Part shown: positions 33,609 through 41,122 of the stretch, piece by piece
Numbering within the stretch: position 1 is the stretch's first letter
Layout: each line of letters begins with the position of its first letter
From: Candidatus Bipolaricaulota bacterium
GTDB taxonomy: Bacteria > Bipolaricaulota > Bipolaricaulia > UBA7950 > UBA9294
Assembly (NCBI GenBank): GCA_030603215.1
Contig: JAUVYF010000004.1
Coordinates: 1-42,801, forward strand
Reading direction: 5' to 3'
Length of the DNA stretch: 42,801 nt
Position numbers and translations under genes: made by a program
The notes under the pieces: generated by a model
What the model was told of the DNA's origin: nothing
Database searches by the model: none
What the model saw: the letters and a program-made list of their open reading frames with translations, nothing else

Positions 33609-33783
33609 TTCTTAGGCTCCTTTAAAGTGCTTCTATATGGTCTATGAGACTTCATCTTTATTTAAGGAAAGAGCCACTTGGTCGGACAAGATAACCTGAT
33701 GGCTGTGAAAAGAATCGGCGGGCCGGGCAACAACCTCAACCGTATACGTAAGAGTAAACCTAGAAAAAAAGGGGAAAAAGAAG

Positions 33784-33813
33784 CATACGGCTCGGGTGCT
33801 ACCCGACCGTACG
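33784..33813 (-). terminator. Putative attenuator/terminator hairpin in the argGH leader
   Basis: Minus strand CGTACGGTCGGGT-AGC-ACCCGAGCCGTATG (about 13 bp, one bulged G and one G-U pair) followed by CTTCTTTTTCCCCTTTTTTT down to ~33764; ~175 nt upstream of the argG start. Confidence 0.8.
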
Positions 33814-33855
33814 TCTACGCAAACAAGAGAAACATCTACGCTTATACCACTTCAT
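33799..33855 (-). CDS. Putative arginine-rich leader peptide MKWYKRRCFSCLRRRTVG
   Basis: 18-codon ORF ending TAG; 5 of 18 codons are Arg (CGT AGA ... CGT AGA CGT); overlaps the 5' arm of the hairpin; starts within a few nt of the predicted transcription start. Confidence 0.6.
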   Translation of the reverse strand: MKWYKRRCFSCLRRRTVG

Positions 33856-33864
33856 GACTGTTGT

Positions 33865-33893
33865 ACTATACACTTCCTCCCTAATTATGTCAA
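33865..33893 (-). promoter_or_regulatory. Strong sigma70-like promoter for the argGH leader
   Basis: Minus strand TTGACA-17 nt-TATAGT. Confidence 0.75.
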
Positions 33894-33919
33894 GGGACCG
33901 CATACATGGTTCGCTAGCA

Positions 33920-34076
33920 AGAGTTCATAGAGTTTGTCGGGTTCGTGGAGTTTGTAGAGTGAGTAGGAACCGCGAAGTGAGACCTGAAAACTGATAACTG
34001 CCTTTATTCCTGGCAACTGCCTTTCTTCCCGAAAGATTCCTTTCCTTTGCTGATTACTGAATACTGAAAGCCTTGA
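33920..34076. repeat. Composite short-unit repeat island
   Basis: GAGTTCATAGAGTTTGTCGGGTTCGTGGAGTTTGTAGAG and CCTGAAAACTGATAACTGCCTTTATTCC modules. Confidence 0.65.
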
Positions 34077-34091
34077 ATTGCATGGTACTTA

Positions 34092-34832
34092 TCAAAAGAG
34101 TACTCGGCAACTGATGCCACATTTCTCTAAGCCAGAGCAGAGCTCCTGGCTTTTCAAGAATAGGGACGGTCTCTCTAATTGGTATTCCCGATAAACCCAG
34201 TCGGCATGGTGATAATTCATTTTGTCAATCAAAGCGTAATCCACTTTCCCATCAAGAATATCAACCAATTCCTCCGCCTTGGGAAGCATTGGTGCAATCA
34301 TTGCGAAAGCCCTAATCCCAGCCGAATGTAGCTCTCCAAGCGCGCTTATTCTTTCCTTAATTGGGGGAGCGTATGGTTCAAACAGACGTCTTATCTTTTC
34401 ATCCCCTGTAGTCACGGTCATGCCAACCTCAACCGTGGAGGACCCTTTCAGTAATTCCAGATCCCGCAATACTAGTGCGGACCTTGTTTGGATTGTGATT
34501 GGCCAATCATGTTGAATCAATATCTCAACGCACATCTTGGTTAGCTCGTACTTTCTCTCTATTGGTTGATATGGGTCACATACTCCGCTTATCCAAACCC
34601 TGCCAGCCGGCTTTCTTTTTACTTCCTCCTGTAATAAGTCTGGAGCATTAATCTTCACATCAACGAACTGACCCCAGGGTTCCTTATGCCCACTGAACCT
34701 CTTCATAAAGCGAGCATAGCAATAAGTACAGGCATGCTGGCAACCTACATAGGGATTGATGGTGTACTCATATACCTTAGATCGGGATAAGATACTTCTG
34801 GCCCTTGTCTCTCGAATAATCATCGCTATCAT
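34092..34832 (-). CDS. SPL-family (spore photoproduct lyase-like) radical SAM protein
   Basis: INPYVGCQHACTYCYARFMKRFSGH (CxxxCxxC), ISGVCDPYQPIERKYELT; internal Met (MIIRET, 34823) may be the real start. Confidence 0.9.
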   Translation of the reverse strand: MIAMIIRETRARSILSRSKVYEYTINPYVGCQHACTYCYARFMKRFSGHKEPWGQFVDVKINAPDLLQEEVKRKPAGRVWISGVCDPYQPIERKYELTKMCVEILIQHDWPITIQTRSALVLRDLELLKGSSTVEVGMTVTTGDEKIRRLFEPYAPPIKERISALGELHSAGIRAFAMIAPMLPKAEELVDILDGKVDYALIDKMNYHHADWVYREYQLERPSLFLKSQELCSGLEKCGISCRVLF

Positions 34833-35029
34833 CTTTAATTATACAGTAGCCTGGATTGTTTAGTCTGTAAGCGGAGCGCACTGAACAATTGCCTGAATTG
34901 TCACCTTATTGTACAATCTGGCATATGCGTCGCTCCTTAATAAAGATGGAGTGTTGACAGCCAGGATGCAAGGGGTCTAGCATAGTCCTAATGAGAAGGC
35001 TAGGACATAGTTCCAACGGAGACAGTGCT

Positions 35030-35932
35030 ATGAAAGTATTTTCTATTCTGGTGGTAATATTGAGTTTAATCGTGACATCGATACTGGGAAGTTGTGCACA
35101 GAAGACCTCATTGAGCAAAGAGGCAATAGCAGAAATGGAATCAAAAACCGTGCAGGTGGGAGACATCGATGTTGGGTACAAAATGTTTGGTGAAGGGGAA
35201 CCAATTGTATTGATAACAGGCTACGGCGCCACAATGGATCTCTGGTGCCCAGAAGTGTTAGCAGGTCTTGCCTCACATTACAGGGTGATCATATTCGATA
35301 ATCGTGGAATGGGAAAAACAACCGCTTCAGATAAGGAATTTACCATCGAATTATTCGCAGAAGATACTGCCGATCTCATGAACACCCTCAATATAAATCA
35401 TGCCCACGTAGCTGGTTGGTCTATGGGTAGTTATATCGCCCAAGAGCTTGCACTTAAATATCCTGAAAAGGTTGGTAAACTTATCCTCTATGCTGCAGAT
35501 TGTGGAGGACAAGAAGCCATATACCCCGATCCGGAAGTACTAGCTGTACTTACTGATGTATCAGATACTACCGGCAACAGGGAGGAGCAACTTTTTAAGA
35601 TGCTTTTCCCCAAAAAGTGGCTGGAAGATCATCCTGATCCCAGTACATATTTCCCGATTCCGACTGAGACGAGTCCCGCTGAGAACATTGAGCGTCAGTA
35701 CGAAGCTTGGGAAAAGTGGAGCGGTACATATAGTCGATTGCCGAAGATCACTCAACCTACGTTGATTATAACAGGAACTGACGATGTGCTTACTCCTCCT
35801 GAAAATGCTCTTATGATTGCCAAACGTATTTCTGGATCTTGGGTTATCCAGTTAGAAGGGGGTGGACATGGCGTGATGTATCAATATCCAGAAAGATTCA
35901 CTCGAATATTGCTTACCTTTCTTGAAGATTAG
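35030..35932 (+). CDS. Alpha/beta-fold hydrolase, putative lipoprotein
   Basis: Lipobox-like SILGSCAQ; DNRGMGKTT, VAGWSMGSYIAQELAL (GxSxG), QLEGGGHGVMYQYPERF. Confidence 0.92.
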   Translation: MKVFSILVVILSLIVTSILGSCAQKTSLSKEAIAEMESKTVQVGDIDVGYKMFGEGEPIVLITGYGATMDLWCPEVLAGLASHYRVIIFDNRGMGKTTASDKEFTIELFAEDTADLMNTLNINHAHVAGWSMGSYIAQELALKYPEKVGKLILYAADCGGQEAIYPDPEVLAVLTDVSDTTGNREEQLFKMLFPKKWLEDHPDPSTYFPIPTETSPAENIERQYEAWEKWSGTYSRLPKITQPTLIITGTDDVLTPPENALMIAKRISGSWVIQLEGGGHGVMYQYPERFTRILLTFLED

Positions 35933-36100
35933 CACTTCTTCGATTTGTTTTTAGATTCCCCCACGCGTAGGCTGAAACAATTAGCTAACTTCTTGTACAT
36001 TATGACGAAAAGTTCAATGGGAATAGCTTTGCTCTTTTGATGTGCCCTAGCTTTGCTCTTTTGTGCTTCTCACCTTTGTCTTCTTCCCTTGAGCTAAAGA

Positions 36101-36145
36101 CTTGGGAGTAGTGGACAACCTTGGAACTTTTGAGTGGCCGAAGCC
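36101..36145. repeat. ~100-bp element, copy 2 (truncated)
   Basis: CTTGGGAGTAGTGGACAACCTTGGAACTTTTGAGTGGCCGAAGCC. Confidence 0.7.
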
Positions 36146-36364
36146 TAAAGTGTTAGAGCCACTCTATGCGCGCTGAGCAAACGGTCCAGAGCGAACACAG
36201 CCAAAAAGCTTAGAAATCCTGATAAAGTCTCCTATCGGAATGGGTCAAATGGTATGGTTCGGCAACAAAGGGAACCTTCGGTTACGAGGTCTCTGTCAAG
36301 TGTTGGAAGACATTTGTAGCTTTGACGGCGCTTTCCAAGACGTGAACCTTTAAATCCTCGTGGT

Positions 36365-37216
36365 TTAGGATGCCCCAACCTCCGCTCGCTCCAGGAGCGC
36401 GAGTGTGGTCTTCCACGCATCGAGGAAAGAGACTTCCTGGCCATGGGGAAGCAGGTAGAGCAGATTCCGCTTCCAATCTCGTTCAAACTCGGCACGTCGG
36501 GCACAAATTGCTGTTAAACTCAGCTGCCCTACATCAAGCCCTTTTGCAGCAAACTTCTCTTTGAGGAGGGGAAGAATAGCTGTGATGTTAACCCCTTTTT
36601 TCATGAGAATATGAATGTCGTAGATATCGCGCGAGATGGCGAATCGGCGTTGTCCACCAACAGCACGGATCTTTTCGGCAAGCATTTCAGCGAGTGAGTA
36701 ACATGGCAGAATGGCTTGACCTAGGGCGTGGGCGTCGGAATAAGGGTGAATCAACGAGCGCTTTTCAACAGGGAGGATGAGGCTTTCCTTTCCCGTGATA
36801 TCCAACCGAATCGCCTGGGGTGAACCGGCAAAGCGCAGTGGACCTCTGAAGTAGATCCTTGCCTGCAACGTCTCTACACCATACTCATCGGAGATTTCCT
36901 CGAAACGAGGTGTTCTAACAGAAAAATCAGGCCCTCCTCTTTCCTCACACCACTGTGCTGCTTGTTCTACCCGCGGCTTCAAGCTCTTTGTGTTCATGGT
37001 TGTGGTAGCGGTGAAGTCCAGATCCTCAGAGAAGCGGTGCTGGGAGAAATACGCCTTGCGCAGACACGTGCCACCCTTGAAACGAAGACGATCTTTCAGA
37101 TGATTAGCAGCATATAGAGCGGCTAAGAACCATCCTAAGGCATAATCCAGGTTCAAGATCATTGGATCAATCTCCTGGTTCGCAGCGCGTCGCCGGAGCT
37201 CCGCTTCACGAATCAT
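36365..37216 (-). CDS. abiEii: Nucleotidyltransferase AbiEii/AbiGii-type toxin
   Basis: LRFKGGTCLRKAYFSQHRFSEDLDFT (AbiEii NTase), SLAEMLAEKIRAVGGQRRFAISRDIYDI. Confidence 0.93.
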   Translation of the reverse strand: MIREAELRRRAANQEIDPMILNLDYALGWFLAALYAANHLKDRLRFKGGTCLRKAYFSQHRFSEDLDFTATTTMNTKSLKPRVEQAAQWCEERGGPDFSVRTPRFEEISDEYGVETLQARIYFRGPLRFAGSPQAIRLDITGKESLILPVEKRSLIHPYSDAHALGQAILPCYSLAEMLAEKIRAVGGQRRFAISRDIYDIHILMKKGVNITAILPLLKEKFAAKGLDVGQLSLTAICARRAEFERDWKRNLLYLLPHGQEVSFLDAWKTTLALLERAEVGAS

Positions 37217-38034
37217 TGGTTATCCCTAATGCCAGGGATATAGGAGTTTATTCGCAGCCGCCATTTGGAAACGATCTTTCCCTCTTTCCCGGATCCCGGC
37301 TCGAGCAGCGAGACGCCAGCAGAGAGATGGGATTGCCAGAGATCAAGGCGTTCCTTCAATTTGGGAATAGGAAGGTTCATTGTCTCCACTAGATAGCCCA
37401 AACGCTTAACAACCGCTCCCACGCGAAACTGCTCTAAGTAGGCATCAATCTGCTTCCAATCGATCTCGTTCCAGGATCCGCGCAGCGCCTCAGCAAGCTG
37501 TGCAATTCCACCGCTAAGGTCCAGACGATCCGCCGCGTCTATCAGGGTCTTTTCTCGGTTTGTGACTAGGACGCTTCGACCATCAACGCTACTAGTGGCA
37601 ATGCCGAAGAACTTGCGTTCTCTCACGGTCACAAAGCGGAAGGAGATCCCCAAACTCTTTCTCACGCGTTGGGAGGTACGTTCAGGTGTCTGTAAGAATA
37701 TCACCCGCGGCATCTGCTCAGTCATGTGCCAGTAATGAAGGGCAGACCAATATGCCACAGCAACACGTTTGGCAAGGTACGGTGCGATGACCAGCCCTTC
37801 CTCGGACCATTCCCGCCGTAAACCGGCCTCCAAGGGAATGACCATATATGTTCCACGTGTCAAGCGCTCAAGCCATCCCTTGTTTAGAAGACGGTGCAGC
37901 ACCTTGGTCGTGTAGGCACGGTTTTGCCAAAACGCGTGCGCTTCCTTGAACGTGAAGATCCCGCTCTTCTCAGCCGCCATACGAACGAGAAACTCCGCCT
38001 CTTTGGGTCCCAACTCAGCTATATTCCGTGCCAT
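37213..38034 (-). CDS. abiEi: AbiEi-type antitoxin / transcriptional regulator
   Basis: N-terminal winged HTH (FTFKEAHAFWQNRAYTTKVLHRLLNKGWLERLTRGTYMVIPLEAG), KTLIDAADRLDLSGGI; ATGA overlap with the toxin gene; start set to MARNIAEL, the ORF-track start 38250 runs into unrelated sequence. Confidence 0.9.
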   Translation of the reverse strand: MARNIAELGPKEAEFLVRMAAEKSGIFTFKEAHAFWQNRAYTTKVLHRLLNKGWLERLTRGTYMVIPLEAGLRREWSEEGLVIAPYLAKRVAVAYWSALHYWHMTEQMPRVIFLQTPERTSQRVRKSLGISFRFVTVRERKFFGIATSSVDGRSVLVTNREKTLIDAADRLDLSGGIAQLAEALRGSWNEIDWKQIDAYLEQFRVGAVVKRLGYLVETMNLPIPKLKERLDLWQSHLSAGVSLLEPGSGKEGKIVSKWRLRINSYIPGIRDNQ

Positions 38035-38089
38035 AAAAACCACCCCAGACAGGTATGTTTCTGTGCACAATATAACACGACTATTGGGA

Positions 38090-38385
38090 GATATCAATTT
38101 CTGGGTTCCTCGCTGTTTGGAGTGGGTAGTGCTGGGATTCTCATCTCGCTGCATGTGGCCACTGCGCAAGGCGGCTCTCAGGTGCAGATTGCCAGTTTCT
38201 TCATGACCGCGATGATCCTTTCCTTCGTCCTTCTTACGTTCGATGAGCAAGTCCAGCCTGTTCTCGACAGACTGAGTTTCACACAGACAGCGGGGACACG
38301 TCTGGGCATATTTGCTGTTGCAGGTGTCGTTCTGCTGAACGTTGTGATTAAACCCTTCCGTCCTTCAAAACTGATCGTTCGTTGA
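38090..38385 (+). pseudogene. C-terminal remnant of a multi-TM membrane protein
   Basis: FLGSSLFGVGSAGILISLHVATAQGGSQVQIASFFMTAMILSFVLLTFDEQVQPVLDRLSFTQTAGTRLGIFAVAGVVLLNVVIKPFRPSKLIVR is membrane-protein-like but its upstream frame is antisense to abiEi. Confidence 0.45.
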
Positions 38386-38495
38386 AAGCCCCTAGGCTGG
38401 AATCTGTTTTTCACTTGTGAAACTTAGTCCTCACGACTGAAGATCTCAATTAATTGCGCTACGAGAAGCTATTGCCTACAGTGCTGTAGCGCTAC

Positions 38496-38915
38496 ATGAA
38501 ACATAAGACAAATGCCCCACCTAAAGAAATACTCACACTAATCGAGCTATTCCAGCACAATCGGGACTCATGTTGTTCTATGCAGTACAACGAAACACAG
38601 CTGCGTCCTGAATTTGTCAATCCGTTCTTCAAAGCACTCGGTCGGGACGTTGATAACAAACAAGGCTACGTTGACGCATACACGCAGGCATTCAATCGGC
38701 ATCACATGCAAGTTGGTCACCTGTTTCAGGGTAGGTTCAAAGCAATCGTTCTGGAGAAGGAGGGATACCTGGTTGTTATCAACCGTACCGGGACTACGGA
38801 TACACCCAGAGGGAGATAGCACAGCATCTCGGCCTTCACTACGCAACCATCAGCTGGAGGATCAACAAATGGGAAAAGACGTGCAAAAGCCGTGCACGTT
38901 GAGTTGCAGGACGTG
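38496..38915 (+). pseudogene. Decayed REP-associated tyrosine transposase (RAYT, Y1_Tnp)
   Basis: NPFFKALGRDVDNKQGYVDAYTQAFNRHHMQVGHLFQGRFKAIVLEKEGYL, then in another frame GYTQREIAQHLGLHYATISWRINKWEK; N-terminus and middle missing. Confidence 0.8.
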
Positions 38916-38929
38916 ACCCTTCAAACACG

Positions 38930-39165
38930 GATGGACACTAACCACGGATATACACGGATCAAGAGAGTTCATAGAGTTCGTTGGGTGAAGCAGTTAAATA
39001 GTTGATTGGTTCAGTAAGGAATCGCGAGCTGAAAGCTGAGCGCTGATAGCTTTCTCCCCTGATAGCTGAAGGCTGAAAGCTTCCTTTCTTCCTGATACCT
39101 AATACCTGGTACCTAGTATCTGCTTCTAACTTGATTCCCCAAGAAGGACCCTGAGATGAGGTCTG
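38930..39165. repeat. Composite repeat island
   Basis: ACCACGGATATACACGGATCAAGAGAGTTCATAGAGTTCGTTGGG; GTTGATTGGTTCAG; AGCTGAAAGCTGAGCGCTGATAGCT; CTGATACCTAATACCTGGTACCTAGTATCTGCTTCTAACTTG. Confidence 0.75.
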
Positions 39166-39330
39166 TGACCATCGGCTCCGATCGCCTTCTGATGGCCTGT
39201 TCGACGTTCACCCGCTCGTACAGACGACTGACATGGGAATTCCGGGTCCTTGCTCTTGGATTGACAGCCGCTCCATTAGCAGTAGAATGTACTGCGTATG
39301 CAGTGAAAGACACTACAATTGGAGGGGCAG

Positions 39331-39903
39331 ATGCTTGAACAGCTACTAGGATCGAGATTGCGAGCACGGGTAATTGGCTGGCTCTTCACCCATCCGGACG
39401 AGCGCTTCTACATCCGGCAGTTGACAGGGCTACTTCACGAGGATTCAACAAATCTCAGCCGTCAGCTGGCCCAGCTGGAGTCGCTCGGTATTCTCCTCTT
39501 CGAGCGCGATGGGAGGCAAAAGTACTACCGCGCGAATCCCCGTTCGTCAATCTTCGAGGAACTTAAGAGCATAGCCGCCAAGACCACAGGTGCCGTTGAC
39601 GTACTGCAAAAGGCACTCGAAGAGCACCGGGACCACATTCAGGACGCGTTTGTGTTCGGCAGCTTCGCCCGGCAAGAGCAAACAGCGGACAGCGACATCG
39701 ACCTGATGATCATCGGGAGCTTGGACGCAGTTGCCCTCCACGCCTCCATCTCGCGTGCGGAAAGCGAGCTTTGTCGAACTGTCAACTACTCGCTGCTCTC
39801 GCGCGAAGAGTACCAAGATCGGCGAAACAGCAGAAATGGCTTCCTCTCCTCTGTTCTTGAGGGCCCGAAGCTGATGGTGATGGGAGCGGTCGATGAAACT
39901 TGA
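39331..39903 (+). CDS. HTH plus nucleotidyltransferase (MNT) domain protein, antitoxin candidate
   Basis: ArsR-like winged HTH (IRQLTGLLHEDSTNLSRQLAQLESLGILLFERDGRQKYYRAN) fused to GSFARQEQTADSDIDLMIIG. Confidence 0.88.
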   Translation: MLEQLLGSRLRARVIGWLFTHPDERFYIRQLTGLLHEDSTNLSRQLAQLESLGILLFERDGRQKYYRANPRSSIFEELKSIAAKTTGAVDVLQKALEEHRDHIQDAFVFGSFARQEQTADSDIDLMIIGSLDAVALHASISRAESELCRTVNYSLLSREEYQDRRNSRNGFLSSVLEGPKLMVMGAVDET

Positions 39904-40333
39904 CAGACTTCTGCAGGAGCGCAGGATCTATCGCCAGAAGATCGCCTCGGCAGACATCCTGGCGGTGATTGCCCGGGCAGAGAGCGATATCGACTCCGCT
40001 CAGTACATGCTGAAACGTGATCCTGATTGGGCGTTTTCCATTGCCTACAACAGCGTCTTGCAGGCTTCACGTGCGTTGATGTTCTCTCGTGGGTTTCGAC
40101 CGTCAAGCCATGAAGGGCACAAGAACACATTCGCCTTCCTCTGCGCGGTCGCCGAAGAGGATCGAAGAACGCTGGTTGATTTCTTCGATCGGATGCGGGT
40201 GAAACGCCACCAAGCCGTCTACGAGACTGCCGGACTCATCACCAGAATTGAGGCGGAAACACTCATTGAACAGGCCCAAAGCTTTATCACTTGGGTGAAG
40301 GGTGAACTCGACAAGCAGGCTCCCCTTCACTGA
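39893..40333 (+). CDS. HEPN domain protein, toxin candidate
   Basis: ARAESDIDSAQYMLKRDPDWAFSIAYNSVLQASRALMFSRGFRP; RMRVKRHQAVYE (Rx4-6H); 11-nt overlap with the MNT gene. Confidence 0.88.
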   Translation: MKLDRLLQERRIYRQKIASADILAVIARAESDIDSAQYMLKRDPDWAFSIAYNSVLQASRALMFSRGFRPSSHEGHKNTFAFLCAVAEEDRRTLVDFFDRMRVKRHQAVYETAGLITRIEAETLIEQAQSFITWVKGELDKQAPLH

Positions 40334-40419
40334 GTAGAGGTCGTGAAGACGATACTCTGCTCCCAGAGCCGTTCAGCCTGTACTATGTGATCAATCTAAG
40401 CGGTAGCAGCAGGCACGGG

Positions 40420-41110
40420 AATTCCGAGGACGCATAACCCTAAACCGTGATGAGTAAGATAGGACCAGTCCAAAGTCGGGAGTCAGCAGTCTGGAGTCGA
40501 TAATCGAAAACAACAGAAGACCAGGTGAGTAGTTGATTGGTTGAGTAGAGAAAAGAGTTCGTTGAGTTCGTTGAGTTCATTGGGTTGAAAACATGGTCGG
40601 GAGTCGAGAAAAGGCGAGTTAAATAGTCGATTGGTTTATTGGTTGAATGGGAAGCGTGAACTGACTACTGAGAACTGAGACCTCTGAAAAACCCTGTTTG
40701 CTGTGAATTCTACCAATCCTGCCTGTCAAGGCCGGCACCCGCCAATCCAGTACTAGTCTCTGCTTACGCATGTTGGCGAAACCCATCGCTCTTGCAGAAT
40801 CTGGGGACAGCAGGGGTTTTTCAGAGCTCTCAAAACTGATAACTGAAAACTGCCTTTCTTGCTAATACCTGCTTCTAGCTTGATTCATCTAGGAGCAGCG
40901 TGAAATAGGGGTTGTGTCCCTCGAGTTCCAACCGCAGATGTACACGGGCAAAGCTTAACCACGGATGGACACGGATATACACAGATGAAGAGAGTTTATA
41001 GAGTTCGTTGAGTAGGAAGCGCGAACAGAACACTGATACCTGATACCTGGTAACTGATACCTGCGATAATCTGTGGTTCAGGAAATAGGGTTTGCGTCCC
41101 TCGAATTCAA
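40420..41110. repeat. Largest composite repeat island, containing a MITE-like element
   Basis: Modules GATGAGTAAGATAG, GTCGGGAGTC, GTTGATTGGTTGAG, GAGTTCGTTGAGTTCGTT, ACCACGGATGGACACGGAT, CTGATACCTGATACCTGGTAACTGATACC, GAAATAGGGTTTGCGTCCCTCGAATTC in succession. Confidence 0.75.
40682..40826. mobile_element. MITE-like element, 145 bp with terminal inverted repeats
   Basis: Left end CTCTGAAAAACCCTG, right end CAGGGGTTTTTCAGAG (reverse complement CTCTGAAAAACCCCTG); no ORF. Confidence 0.7.
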
Positions 41111-41122
41111 GAGTTCAAATTC

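Noticed and set aside
37894-38089. N-terminal part of the + strand ORF 37894-38385
   Set aside because: Antisense to abiEi; only the downstream part looks like a real (truncated) protein.
40420-41110. CRISPR array
   Set aside because: Repeat units are short, irregular and contiguous, with no regular unique spacers and no cas genes in the window.
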